The notes: generated by a model from the sequence alone, not told the origin. A stretch of 39,109 nucleotides of DNA from Sphingobacteriales bacterium (GCA_024642285.1 JAHEBJ010000019.1:1-39109), one strand, 5' to 3'. Shown: positions 26,968-36,084, counted from the stretch's first letter. Program-made: numbers and translations.

Positions 26968-27990
26968 ATGAAATATGTATTGTCTATCTGTTTTATTGCA
27001 TTATTAAGTGCCTGTAATAATTCAGATAAAAAAAATGAGCCTATATCTGAAAAATATAAAACGACCGGAACAATTGAAAGAATTGATGCTTTACTTGATG
27101 CCATTATAGATACATCTGCAAAAGCAGAGATTATTGCCGAAGGCATGGATTGGAGTGAAGGACCTGTTTGGATTGAAAAACATAATATGCTTTTATTTTC
27201 TGATGTGCCAAGAGATACCATTTTTAAATGGACCGAAGAAAAAGGAAAAGAAGTTTACCTCACTCCTTCCGGTTATACCGATACCGTTAAAAGAGGCGGC
27301 GAAATGGGTTCTAACGGTTTAACGCTGGATGCAGCTGGAAACCTTGTTTTGTGCCAATGCGGCAACAGGCAGATGGCAAAAATGAATGCAGCATTGGATA
27401 ACCCCAAACCAACCTATATAACAATTGCCGGTAAATATGATGGCAAGCGTTTCAACAGTCCGAATGATGCAGTCTATAACAGCAAAGGCGAATTATTTTT
27501 TACCGATCCTCCCTATGGTTTAGAAAAACAAATGGATGACCCTAAAAAAGAAATTGCCTTTCAAGGCGTGTACAAAGTAAAAACAGATGGCACAGTTGTA
27601 TTGGTTACGGATTCGCTGACAAGACCCAACGGCATTGCATTTTTACCAGGAGAAAAAACTTTACTGGTTGCCAACTCCGATCCTGATAAACCAAACTGGT
27701 ATGCTTTTGATGCAAATGAAGACGGTTCATTTGCAAACCGCAGAATTTTTTACAGCGCAGCAGGATATGATAAATCTTTAAAAGGCTTACCCGATGGATT
27801 TAAAGTTGATAGGAATGGAAATGTATTTGCAACCGGTCCGGGCGGCGTATGGATTTTTAACAAAGAAGCAAAATTACTCGGGAAGATAAAACTTGATAAC
27901 GCTGCATCAAATATTGCCTTATCGCCTGATGAAAAAACAATGTACATCACTAATGATATGTATATCCTGAGATTAAAAATGAGAAAATAA
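26968..27990 (+). CDS. SMP-30/gluconolactonase-family lipoprotein, likely aldonolactonase
   Basis: A 340-residue protein with a lipoprotein signal (MKYVLSICFIALLSAC, lipidated Cys16) and an SMP-30/Gre-like six-bladed propeller. Candidate metal ligands are Glu64 in DWSEGPVW, Asn221 in TRPNGIAF and Asp276 in LPDGFKVD, in the order known for the family; SPND at 164-167 is also conserved. The family hydrolyses sugar lactones. The lipid anchor places it outside the cytoplasm, the compartment of the Tat-exported oxidoreductase two genes upstream. Hydrolysis of xylono-lactone made there is the simplest role. The GntP permease gene follows 9 bp downstream. Confidence 0.88.
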   Translation: MKYVLSICFIALLSACNNSDKKNEPISEKYKTTGTIERIDALLDAIIDTSAKAEIIAEGMDWSEGPVWIEKHNMLLFSDVPRDTIFKWTEEKGKEVYLTPSGYTDTVKRGGEMGSNGLTLDAAGNLVLCQCGNRQMAKMNAALDNPKPTYITIAGKYDGKRFNSPNDAVYNSKGELFFTDPPYGLEKQMDDPKKEIAFQGVYKVKTDGTVVLVTDSLTRPNGIAFLPGEKTLLVANSDPDKPNWYAFDANEDGSFANRRIFYSAAGYDKSLKGLPDGFKVDRNGNVFATGPGGVWIFNKEAKLLGKIKLDNAASNIALSPDEKTMYITNDMYILRLKMRK

Positions 27991-27999
27991 TTTTTAAAG

Positions 28000-29328
28000 A
28001 TGACATTATTACTCATACTGCTGAGTGTTATAGCCATTGTGCTGTTAATCACAAAACTCAAGCTGCATCCGTTCCTTGCGCTGTTGTTTGTAAGTATTGG
28101 TTTTGGATTAGCATCGGGTATGAAAACAGCATTGATCATTTCTTCTATTCAGGAAGGCTTTGGCGGAACACTTGGTAAAATCGGGTTGATCATCATCCTT
28201 GGTGTTATCATTGGTGCTTTTTTAGAACATACCGGCGGCACTTTAAAACTGGCCGAAAAAATTTTACAACTCATCGGACCAAAGCGTGTAACAACTGCCA
28301 TGGGCATTATCGGCTATGTTGTTTCTATTCCTGTTTTTGCCGACAGTGGTTTTATTTTATTATCATCGCTCAATAAAAATCTTACTAAAAAAGCAGGGCT
28401 ATCGCTGGCAGGCACTGCCATTGCACTGGGACTTGGCTTAACCTGCACACATGCGCTGGTACCACCAACGCCGGGCCCCATAGCCGCAGCCGGGCTATTG
28501 AATGCAGACCTTGGCATAGTGATATTGCTTGGCCTGGGCGCATCGGCAGTTGCATTAGTTGCAGCGCTCATCTTTGCAAAAAAGATTGCAGCAAAAATTT
28601 ATATCAACCCCGATTTTGATGAGAAAGCAGCCGAACCTGAAAAGCAACAAAGTCCTTCTTTGCTGCGATCTTCATTTCCAATTTTGATACCGATTATTTT
28701 AATTGTACTTAAATCATTATCTGCCTTTTTTTCTGATGAGGGATGGCAATTAATCTTAAAAAATATTTTTTCTTTTATCGGCGAGCCTGTCATGGCGCTC
28801 ATTATTGGTTTTTTCTTTTGTTTGCCGCTACCAAAGAAATTGGAGAAATCTATGTTCTCAACTGATGGATGGGTAGGTAAAGCATTAACCGATTCTGCTA
28901 CCATTTTATTAATAACCGGCGCAGGCGGTATTTTCGGAAAAATACTGCAGAACTCAGATCTGGCAACAATAATTGGCAATTCGCTGGGTGACTACAATTT
29001 AGGAATATGGTTGCCTTTTATTTTGGCAGCAGCACTAAAATCTGCACAGGGTTCATCAACGGTGGCATTGATAACTACGGCATCCATCATGGTGTCGTTA
29101 ATGCCTGCACTCGGGCTCACAAACGAAATGGATAAAGCCATGGTGGTAATCGCTATCGGTTCCGGATCAGTAATTGTATCGCATGCAAACGATAGCTTTT
29201 TCTGGGTGGTAACACAAATGTCGGGTATGGATGTAAAGACCGGTTACAAATTACATAGTATGGGTACGCTGGTAATCGGCGTTACTGCCATGTTGTTTAT
29301 CTTTTTACTATTCAGCATCTTTCATTAA
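28000..29328 (+). CDS. GntP-family gluconate/aldonate permease
   Basis: A 442-residue polytopic inner-membrane protein of the GntP family. Family features include the N-terminal KLHPFLALLFVSIGFGLASGM, the EGFGGTLGKIGLIIILGVIIG segment (about 48-68), CTHALVPPTPGPIAAAG (about 149-165), and a C-terminal AQGSSTVALITTASI and VSHANDSFFWVV. GntP transporters take up gluconate and related sugar acids by proton symport. Placed between a periplasmic lactonase and a cytoplasmic FAH-type dehydratase, it probably imports xylonate or another aldonate made outside the cytoplasm. This is inferred from context, as the family also carries other hydroxy acids. Confidence 0.92.
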   Translation: MTLLLILLSVIAIVLLITKLKLHPFLALLFVSIGFGLASGMKTALIISSIQEGFGGTLGKIGLIIILGVIIGAFLEHTGGTLKLAEKILQLIGPKRVTTAMGIIGYVVSIPVFADSGFILLSSLNKNLTKKAGLSLAGTAIALGLGLTCTHALVPPTPGPIAAAGLLNADLGIVILLGLGASAVALVAALIFAKKIAAKIYINPDFDEKAAEPEKQQSPSLLRSSFPILIPIILIVLKSLSAFFSDEGWQLILKNIFSFIGEPVMALIIGFFFCLPLPKKLEKSMFSTDGWVGKALTDSATILLITGAGGIFGKILQNSDLATIIGNSLGDYNLGIWLPFILAAALKSAQGSSTVALITTASIMVSLMPALGLTNEMDKAMVVIAIGSGSVIVSHANDSFFWVVTQMSGMDVKTGYKLHSMGTLVIGVTAMLFIFLLFSIFH

Positions 29329-29342
29329 AATAAAATTCATCA

Positions 29343-30179
29343 ATGAAAATTTATAAAACAAATACGGGAATTGTGATTGAACAAGGTCATCAGTATTATT
29401 TAGTTCAAAATAAAAACTGGGATGAGTTTATTAATGATGATAAAATAGAAAGTAAAATAAATAACCTGTTAACGTCTTTGCAGCCATCGGCCGAAGCTGC
29501 TGATCTTATAAAAACAGATTTACAAGCTCCTATGGAAAATCAGGAACTCTGGGCCTGTGGTGTAACTTATTTACGCAGCAAAGTAGGCAGACAAGAGGAG
29601 AGCAAATCATCTGGCGGAGCCGATTTTTATGCAAAAGTATATGAGGCAGAAAGACCCGAAGTGTTTTTTAAATCAACACCACATCGTGTTGTGGGGCATT
29701 GCGGCAAAGTGCGTATCCGTAAAGATTCCACCTGGGATGTACCAGAGCCCGAACTGACATTAGTAGTAACTTCTTCCGGAAAAATTATTGGCTATACAAT
29801 TGGAAATGATATGAGCAGCCGCAGCATCGAAGGCGAAAATCCTTTGTATCTGCCGCAGGCAAAAACCTACGATGGTTGTGCTGCTGTAGGACCTTGTATT
29901 TTAATCAGCAATGAACCATTGAAACCTTCTACTGCTATTTTGCTGGAAATTTTCAGAAATAATACAATCGTTTTTTCTGGCTCAATAACTATTGATCAAA
30001 TGAAACGGACGGTAACAGAACTTGCTGCTTATGTCTACCGTGCATGCAGTTTTCCGCATGGTTGTCTGATCATGACAGGTACCGGAATTGTACCCGGCAG
30101 CGATTTTACATTGCATCAGGGCGACCAGGTAAAAATATCAATTGAAGGTATTGGAGAACTGGTAAACGAAGTGGCTTAA
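29343..30179 (+). CDS. FAH-family 2-keto-3-deoxy-pentonate dehydratase
   Basis: A 278-residue fumarylacetoacetate-hydrolase-fold protein. VPEPEL at 133-138 gives Glu135 and Glu137, and GNDMSSR gives Asp156. The 2- and 19-residue spacing is that of the metal ligands of the Sulfolobus 2-keto-3-deoxy-D-arabinonate dehydratase. The substrate-side stretches GVTYLRSKVGRQEES, VFFKSTPHRVVG and IEGENPLYLPQAKTY also match that subgroup rather than true fumarylacetoacetases. It should turn 2-keto-3-deoxy-xylonate into alpha-ketoglutarate semialdehyde in the cytoplasm, the second dehydration of the Weimberg route. The following semialdehyde dehydrogenase is not in the window. The gene starts 14 bp after gntP. 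Confidence 0.85.
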   Translation: MKIYKTNTGIVIEQGHQYYLVQNKNWDEFINDDKIESKINNLLTSLQPSAEAADLIKTDLQAPMENQELWACGVTYLRSKVGRQEESKSSGGADFYAKVYEAERPEVFFKSTPHRVVGHCGKVRIRKDSTWDVPEPELTLVVTSSGKIIGYTIGNDMSSRSIEGENPLYLPQAKTYDGCAAVGPCILISNEPLKPSTAILLEIFRNNTIVFSGSITIDQMKRTVTELAAYVYRACSFPHGCLIMTGTGIVPGSDFTLHQGDQVKISIEGIGELVNEVA

Positions 30180-30198
30180 ATAAAAGAAAACAAACAGC

Positions 30199-31356
30199 AT
30201 GAAAAAAGGAATTGTCAATCTTATTTTTTTAATACCTGTTTTTTGTGGTATGGGGAGTTATGCACAAACAAAAAAAATAAATGCATCAGCAGAAACATTA
30301 AAAGATGTTTACAAAAATGCGTTCATAGTTGGTACTGCTGTTAATGAGGAAATTATAAGCGGAGCAGATAAAGCATCGCAGGATATAGTAGTAAAACAAT
30401 TTAATACCATTACCCCCGAAAATGTGATGAAAGCTGCATTGATAAATCCACAACCCGGCGTTTTTAATTTTGAACCGGCTGATGCTGTTGTAGCATTCGG
30501 CAAACAACACAATATGTTTATTGTTGGCCATACATTGGTTTGGCACAACCAGGTGCCCGCATGGTTCTTTACCAATGAAAATGGAAAACCCAATACAAAA
30601 GATCAACAGATTGAACGGCTCCGTAACCATATAAAAACTGTTGCAGGTAGGTATGCCGGCAAAGTGCATGCATGGGATGTGGTAAATGAAGTGATTGATA
30701 ACGATGGTAGCTACCGGCCAACAACCTGGGTTAATGCAATCGGCAATGGTGATACCTTGGTCAAATATGCTTTTGAGTTTGCACAGGAATTTGCACCCAA
30801 TACAGAATTGTACTACAACGATTTTAATGCATGGCGCCCGGCAAAAAGAGATGGTATTGTACGCATGGTAAAAATGTTGCAAAAAGAAGGCATCCGCATT
30901 GATGGTGTGGGCATACAAGGCCACTGGGGTTTAAACTATCCAAAAACAAAATACATCGAAGAGGCCATTGATGCTTATGCTACCTGCGGCATTAAAGTTA
31001 TGATAACCGAACTGGATGTGGATGTACTGCCTTTAACAAAAGAAGGACAGATCATCGGGCAAGGCATGAGCGATAAACAGTTTCAACTGGAAGAATTCAA
31101 AGAGTTCTTGGATCCTTATCCAAACGGCTTACCCGACAGCGTGCAAGCAATGCTGACAAATCGTTACAAGGAACTGTTTAAAATTTTCTATGCAAGAAAA
31201 GATAAAATTGCAAGAGTTACTTTTTGGGGTGTTCATGATGGTATGAGCTGGAAAAACGGCTACCCTATTCCCGGGCGTACAAACTATCCATTGTTGTGGA
31301 ACAGAAACCGGAAAGCCAAACCGGCGTTGGATGCGGTGTTGAATGTACCTAATTAA
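30199..31356 (+). CDS. GH10 endo-1,4-beta-xylanase (right arm), exported
   Basis: A 385-residue GH10 xylanase with a normal signal peptide (MKKGIVNLIFLIPVFCGMGSYA, cleavage before QTKK). FNTITPENVMK (69-78), VGHTLVWHNQVPAWFF (109-124), WDVVNEVIDNDG with acid/base Glu164, and ITELDVDVLP with nucleophile Glu271 are all present, followed by WGVHDGMSWKNGYP. It has no carbohydrate-binding module and is close in length to the left-arm GH10 (3192-4346), with which it shares the overall pattern but differs at many positions. It follows the oxidative module by 19 bp, which shows the sugar-acid genes are embedded between xylan hydrolases. Confidence 0.95.
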   Translation: MKKGIVNLIFLIPVFCGMGSYAQTKKINASAETLKDVYKNAFIVGTAVNEEIISGADKASQDIVVKQFNTITPENVMKAALINPQPGVFNFEPADAVVAFGKQHNMFIVGHTLVWHNQVPAWFFTNENGKPNTKDQQIERLRNHIKTVAGRYAGKVHAWDVVNEVIDNDGSYRPTTWVNAIGNGDTLVKYAFEFAQEFAPNTELYYNDFNAWRPAKRDGIVRMVKMLQKEGIRIDGVGIQGHWGLNYPKTKYIEEAIDAYATCGIKVMITELDVDVLPLTKEGQIIGQGMSDKQFQLEEFKEFLDPYPNGLPDSVQAMLTNRYKELFKIFYARKDKIARVTFWGVHDGMSWKNGYPIPGRTNYPLLWNRNRKAKPALDAVLNVPN

Positions 31357-31403
31357 ATTAAAGTACTGTATTGATAAAGAACAAATAATTAAAGCTGAAA
31401 ATC

Positions 31404-33338
31404 ATGTTGAATAAAATTTTTAAACTGCTTATTGTTTGCTTATTGTTTATTGCCAATAACAGCCATAGTCAGGTAAAACTTCCGCAACTGGTACGTGACA
31501 GTATGGTATTGCAAAGAGATGCGAATGTAAAAATTTGGGGCTGGGCATCGCCGAAGGAAAAAATAAAGATCAACTTTCAGAATAAAAATTACAAAACAAT
31601 AACTGGTGCAAATGGTAAATGGATGATAACCTTTGCGCCAATGAAAGCAGGCGGACCATACACGATGGATATTAGTGCAAGTAATAAAATAAGTTTAAAA
31701 GAAATACTGATTGGTGATGTTTGGTTTTGTTCGGGCCAGAGCAACATGGTACACCAACTGAACATTCATGATGTAACTTATGCCGATGAAATTGCTAACG
31801 CAAATTATCACCAGATAAGACAGTTCTGGGTTCCTACACTTAACAACCTGCAGGGTGCAAAAGATGATTTGCTCGCAGTCCAGCCATTGGCTGGATGGAA
31901 TACTGCAGCAGGAGAAGCTGTAAGGCCCTTTTCTGCAGTTGCTTATTTCTTCGCAAAAAAATTATATGAAAAACACAAAGTGCCCATCGGCATCATCAAT
32001 GTCAGTGTAGGCGGTACGCCTATTGAAGCATGGACCAGCGAAGAAGGCCTGAAAGATTTTGCTGCCATGCAAACAACTATTCAAAAAAATAAAGACACGG
32101 CTTATGTAAATAATATAAATCGAAAAGCATTCAGGCTTAACATTCCGTCTGATGATAAGGGTATGCTTGGCCCTGTTAAATGGTACGATATTAATTATCT
32201 GCCCATTGGATGGAAGAATATTAATATTCCCGGCTACTGGGAAGACCAGGGCATTAAGGATCTGAACGGTGTGGTTTGGTACCGGAAAGAAATTGAGATT
32301 CCTTCAGCAATGACCGGCAAACCTGCAAAAGTTTTTTTAGGAAGAATTGTAGATGCTGATGAGCTCTATATTAATGGGAAAAAAGTTGGAAACACAACGT
32401 ACATGTATCCTCAAAGAAGATACAAGGTACCAGTCGATGTTTTGAAAACCGGTAAAAATATTTTTGTTGTCAGGGTAACAAATAATTTCGGTAAAGGAGG
32501 ATTTGTTCCCGATAAACCCTACTGCATTTTCGCAGGTAATGACACGGTTGATCTTAAAGGAACCTGGCAATATAAAGTGGGTGAAATATTTGTTCCCCGT
32601 CCACCGGCACAAGCGTCAATAAATGCACAAAGCCAACCCACTGCATTGTATAATGCGATGGTTGCCCCTGCAACAAATTATGCAATAAAAGGAATCCTCT
32701 GGTACCAGGGCGAAAGCAATGCTGGACGGCCGCAGGAATATGAAGCACTTCAAAAAGCGTTGATCAACGACTGGCGAAACAAATGGCATGAGGCCAATCT
32801 TCCTTTTCTATATGTACAGCTTCCCAATTTTATGGAAGCAAATTATCTGCCCGAAGAAAGCAACTGGGCATTAATAAGAGAGGCACAGTTGAATGCTTTA
32901 TCGGTACACAATACAGCAATGGCGGTTGCTATTGATTTAGGCGAATGGAATGATATTCACCCCGACAATAAGAAAGACGTGGGAGAACGGCTTGCATTAG
33001 CCGCAGAAAAAATAGCCTATGGTGAAGACATTGTTTACTCCGGTCCTCGTTACGAATCTTCAAAAATTGAAGGCAACAAAATAATCATTTCATTCACACA
33101 TACCGGCAGCGGATTAATTACAAACGATGGGGAAGAATTAAGCCAGTTTGCCATTGCCGGTGCCGACAAAAAATTTGTTTGGGCCAATGCAAAAATTTAT
33201 GGAGATAAAGTAATTGTATGGAGCGATGATACACTTCAACCAAAATATGTTCGATATGCCTGGGCAGATAATCCGGCCAATCCGAATCTTTACAATAGAG
33301 AAGGCTTACCTGCTTCACCATTCAGAACAGATAAATAA
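31404..33338 (+). CDS. SIAE-type (SGNH) carbohydrate acetylesterase with GH2-like insert, exported
   Basis: A 644-residue protein with a signal peptide (cleavage near NSHS/QVKL). It is related to sialate O-acetylesterases but acts here most likely as an acetyl-xylan or xylo-oligosaccharide esterase. The nucleophile Ser113 is in WFCSGQSNM, further blocks are VGGTPIEAW and WYQGESNAG, and the Asp517-x-His519 pair is in NDIHPDN. Between the first blocks and WYQGESN is an inserted jelly-roll domain (about residues 255-395, GVVWYRKEIEIP and ADELYINGKKVGNT) like the sugar-binding domain of GH2 enzymes. The lack of sialic-acid genes and the xylan context argue against a sialate role. Confidence 0.88.
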   Translation: MLNKIFKLLIVCLLFIANNSHSQVKLPQLVRDSMVLQRDANVKIWGWASPKEKIKINFQNKNYKTITGANGKWMITFAPMKAGGPYTMDISASNKISLKEILIGDVWFCSGQSNMVHQLNIHDVTYADEIANANYHQIRQFWVPTLNNLQGAKDDLLAVQPLAGWNTAAGEAVRPFSAVAYFFAKKLYEKHKVPIGIINVSVGGTPIEAWTSEEGLKDFAAMQTTIQKNKDTAYVNNINRKAFRLNIPSDDKGMLGPVKWYDINYLPIGWKNINIPGYWEDQGIKDLNGVVWYRKEIEIPSAMTGKPAKVFLGRIVDADELYINGKKVGNTTYMYPQRRYKVPVDVLKTGKNIFVVRVTNNFGKGGFVPDKPYCIFAGNDTVDLKGTWQYKVGEIFVPRPPAQASINAQSQPTALYNAMVAPATNYAIKGILWYQGESNAGRPQEYEALQKALINDWRNKWHEANLPFLYVQLPNFMEANYLPEESNWALIREAQLNALSVHNTAMAVAIDLGEWNDIHPDNKKDVGERLALAAEKIAYGEDIVYSGPRYESSKIEGNKIIISFTHTGSGLITNDGEELSQFAIAGADKKFVWANAKIYGDKVIVWSDDTLQPKYVRYAWADNPANPNLYNREGLPASPFRTDK

Positions 33339-33355
33339 ACAATTCAATTTCTAAA

Positions 33356-34147
33356 ATGAAACAATATATTTTTCTCGTTGCCTTACTGTCAGCCTGGCAC
33401 TGTATCTGTGCACAACAAAAACAGCCTTGGAAAGGCAAAAAAACCGCCGTGGTACTTACTTACGATGATGCTATCGATCAGCATTTGGACAATGCTGTTC
33501 CAGTACTGGATTCGCTGGGCTTAAAAGCAACATTTTATGTTACTGCTTTTTCCAATTCCGTTCAAACACGTTTGAATGAATGGAAAAGTCTGGCGACGAA
33601 AGGTTATGAACTGGGCAACCATACTTTGTATCATCCATGCAATGGAGGCAAAGGAAGAGAATGGGTAAAATCCGATTATGATCTTACTACATATAGTGTG
33701 CAGCGGATGATTGATGAAACAAAAATGGCAAATTTATTTCTGCAGTCATCGGATGGAAAAACAAAAAGAACATTTGCATTTACCTGTGGAGATATGAAGA
33801 TTGGCGACTCCTCTTTTATTGAACCAATGAAAAATGATTTTGTTGCAGCAAGGGCTGTAAGAAAAGAGATGCATAAGATACAGGATGTGGACCTGTACAA
33901 TGTAGACTGTTATATGGTGAATGGCGAAACGGCAGCGCAGATGATTGAATGGGTAAAGCAGGCTGTTGCTACAAATTCACTATTGGTAATACTGTTTCAT
34001 GGAGTTGGTGGTGGTAATAGTTTAAATGTAGATATTGACGAACACAGGAAATTCCTTGCTTACCTGAAACAAAATGAAAAAGACATTATGATTGCGCCAA
34101 TGGTTGATGTTGCGGAACATATCAAACAATATCAATCAAAACATTAA
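33356..34147 (+). CDS. NodB-fold polysaccharide deacetylase (CE4-like), exported
   Basis: A 263-residue protein with a signal peptide (cleavage near CICA/QQK). The NodB motif 1 is VVLTYDDA with Asp37 and Asp38, and motif 2 is GNHTLYHP with metal-binding His89 and His93. FHGVGGGN near the C-terminus supplies the last catalytic His. CE4 enzymes include acetyl-xylan esterases as well as chitin and peptidoglycan deacetylases. The place between a SIAE-type esterase (17 bp upstream) and a GH43 gene (6 bp downstream) favours removal of acetyl groups from xylan. The substrate is not proven by sequence. Confidence 0.85.
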   Translation: MKQYIFLVALLSAWHCICAQQKQPWKGKKTAVVLTYDDAIDQHLDNAVPVLDSLGLKATFYVTAFSNSVQTRLNEWKSLATKGYELGNHTLYHPCNGGKGREWVKSDYDLTTYSVQRMIDETKMANLFLQSSDGKTKRTFAFTCGDMKIGDSSFIEPMKNDFVAARAVRKEMHKIQDVDLYNVDCYMVNGETAAQMIEWVKQAVATNSLLVILFHGVGGGNSLNVDIDEHRKFLAYLKQNEKDIMIAPMVDVAEHIKQYQSKH

Positions 34148-34153
34148 AAAGCC

Positions 34154-35815
34154 ATGAGAAAAATAATTCTATCTATGGTATTCTGCATTGTGTACTTAGC
34201 AGGATTTGCACAGCTTACTTATACCAACCCCATCCTGTCAGGCTTTTATCCCGATCCCAGTATCTGCCGTGTTGGCAACGATTATTATATCGTTAATTCC
34301 TCCTTTGCTTATTTTCCCGGCTTGCCAATTTTTCACAGTACAGATTTGGTGAACTGGAAACAGATTGGTCATGCGATGGACAGGCCCGAACAACTGGATC
34401 AGAAAGACGCCAGAGTTTCCCGAGGATTGTTTGCACCAACTATTCGCCATCATAAAGGCATCTTCTATATTATTTGCACATTGATAGATGAAGGTGGAAA
34501 TTTTGTGATCACTGCTAAGGATCCCAAGGGACCATGGAGTAACCCGGTATGGCTAAAAGAAGTAAACGGTATTGATCCTTCGCTTTATTTTGAAGGTGAT
34601 AAAGCCTATGTTTTATTCAACAGTATTCCGCCAGGTAATATTTCCATGCATGATGGACACCGCACAATACGCATGTTTGAATTCGACATGAAAAATTTAA
34701 AAGTAACCGGAAAAGAAAAATTACTGATAAACGGGGGAACTGATATGTCTAAAAAACCGGTGTGGATTGAAGGGCCGCATATCTTTAAAAAAGATGGATG
34801 GTATTATCTGATCTGTGCCGAAGGTGGAACAGCCTATAATCATTCCGAAGTAGTATTCAGAAGCAAGTCAGTTGATGGGCCTTATATTTCTTACGAAAAA
34901 AATCCAATTCTTACACAAAGGCATTTAGATACGGCGAGAAAAAATCCAATCACCACAACCGGCCATGCCGATTTCGTGGAAACGCCCGACGGCAGATGGT
35001 ATGCCGTTTTTCTCGGTTGCCGTCCGTACGAGGGTGAGCATTACAATATTGGCCGTGAAACTTTTATGACGCCTGTTGAATGGAAAGATGGCTGGCCGCA
35101 TATACTGGAAGGAAATGAAACAGTGCAATACCACTACCCCGTTCCTTTTCCCAATATAACAAAAACGGTTACAAATAATTTTTCTGTTAATTTTTTCTTC
35201 CGAGATGAATTTTTGGGTAGCAAACTTAATTACCGCTGGGAGTTTTTACGAACGCCACAAGAACAATGGCAATGGTTGATGGGTAAGAAAGGTCTCTTAA
35301 GTGTTACGCTGCTGCCACAAACCTGTTCAGGTAAGGAAAATCCTGCCTTTCTTGGCTTTCGCCAACAGCACCTTACCGGCTATGCAGCAACAGCTTTTGG
35401 TTTTAAACCAACTGCCGAAAATGAAAAGGCAGGTATGCTTATCTTTCAGAATGAAACGCATTTTTATTTTCTCTGTCAGTCTGTACAAAACAAAATACCC
35501 GTTGTGCAATTATATAAATCAGTTGCCAATGACAAAGACGGTAATATGGAATTGCTGGAATCTAAACCTTTGAACAGTTTAAAAGACTGGTTGCAATTAA
35601 AAATAAAAGCCGAAAAAAACACATACTCGTTTTATTATTCTACAGGTGATGATAAATGGGAGTTGCTAAAAGAAAATGTTGATGCAATATTTTTAAGTAC
35701 CAAAACAGCTGGGGGATTTGTGGGTTGTATGTATGCCTTATATGCAACATCAATTGGTGTTAAATGTGACAATAAAGTGTACTTCGACTGGTTTGAGACA
35801 AAATCTGAGGACTAG
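34154..35815 (+). CDS. GH43 beta-xylosidase/arabinofuranosidase with C-terminal beta-sandwich, exported
   Basis: A 553-residue protein with a signal peptide (cleavage near GFAQ/LTYTNP). The N-terminal propeller (about 22-320) has Asp34 in GFYPDPSICRVG (base), Asp141 in GIDPSLYFEG (modulator) and Glu206 in WIEGPHIFKK (acid). The C-terminal part (about 345-550, FRDEFLGSKLNYRWEFLR and TKTAGGFVGCMYALYA) is the beta-sandwich found in GH43 xylosidases and arabinofuranosidases of the subfamily 10-12 group. It trims xylose or arabinose from xylan fragments outside the cytoplasm. It is the last gene of the right train, with the terminator 89 bp after its stop. Confidence 0.93.
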   Translation: MRKIILSMVFCIVYLAGFAQLTYTNPILSGFYPDPSICRVGNDYYIVNSSFAYFPGLPIFHSTDLVNWKQIGHAMDRPEQLDQKDARVSRGLFAPTIRHHKGIFYIICTLIDEGGNFVITAKDPKGPWSNPVWLKEVNGIDPSLYFEGDKAYVLFNSIPPGNISMHDGHRTIRMFEFDMKNLKVTGKEKLLINGGTDMSKKPVWIEGPHIFKKDGWYYLICAEGGTAYNHSEVVFRSKSVDGPYISYEKNPILTQRHLDTARKNPITTTGHADFVETPDGRWYAVFLGCRPYEGEHYNIGRETFMTPVEWKDGWPHILEGNETVQYHYPVPFPNITKTVTNNFSVNFFFRDEFLGSKLNYRWEFLRTPQEQWQWLMGKKGLLSVTLLPQTCSGKENPAFLGFRQQHLTGYAATAFGFKPTAENEKAGMLIFQNETHFYFLCQSVQNKIPVVQLYKSVANDKDGNMELLESKPLNSLKDWLQLKIKAEKNTYSFYYSTGDDKWELLKENVDAIFLSTKTAGGFVGCMYALYATSIGVKCDNKVYFDWFETKSED

Positions 35816-35903
35816 TGTAAATAGAAAATGTGATTAAAAATAATCATTGAACCCTTCGCCTGAATATTAGCCAATTTTAGACTTTTTTCTGGTGTAAAAA
35901 CAG

Positions 35904-35940
35904 AAAAGCCACTTAAACTCTGCATTTTAAGTGGCTTTTT
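35904..35940. terminator. Strong bidirectional terminator (end of xylan train and of tRNA-Asp)
   Basis: A perfect 14-bp stem, AAAAGCCACTTAAA (35904-35917) with its complement at 35926-35939, and an 8-nt loop. On the plus strand it ends in a T run (35936-35940). On the minus strand it also ends in four T, so it can stop both the xylan train from the left and the tRNA-Asp transcript from the right. Confidence 0.9.
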
Positions 35941-35961
35941 ACTCCTTTAGGAGATTATAAG

Positions 35962-36035
35962 CGGACCGGACGGGACTCGAACCCGCGACCTCCGCCGTGA
36001 CAGGGCGGCATTCTAACCAACTGAACTACCGATCC
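35962..36035 (-). tRNA. tRNA-Asp (anticodon GTC)
   Basis: On the minus strand a full cloverleaf can be drawn. The acceptor GGATCGG pairs with CCGGTCC with one T-G wobble. The D-arm contains AGTTGGTTAGAA, the anticodon loop CTGTCAC carries GTC, and the T-arm contains GGTTCGAGTCC. The discriminator is G and CCA is not encoded. Its 3' end faces the xylan locus. Confidence 0.97.
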
Positions 36036-36084
36036 AAATTCCATCATATTTACCTTTGTAAAAACGCCCTTTTTTAAGGGACGG

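Noticed and set aside
35831..35846. TGATTA/TAATCA hairpin after the last GH43 gene as a terminator
   Set aside because: The stem is short and A/T-only with no T run. The strong hairpin at 35904-35940 is a much better terminator.
36067..36080. CCCTT/AAGGG hairpin followed on the minus strand by CG and T5, as a terminator
   Set aside because: It lies at the start of the predicted tRNA-Asp transcript, with only a 5-bp stem, so a terminator there makes little sense.
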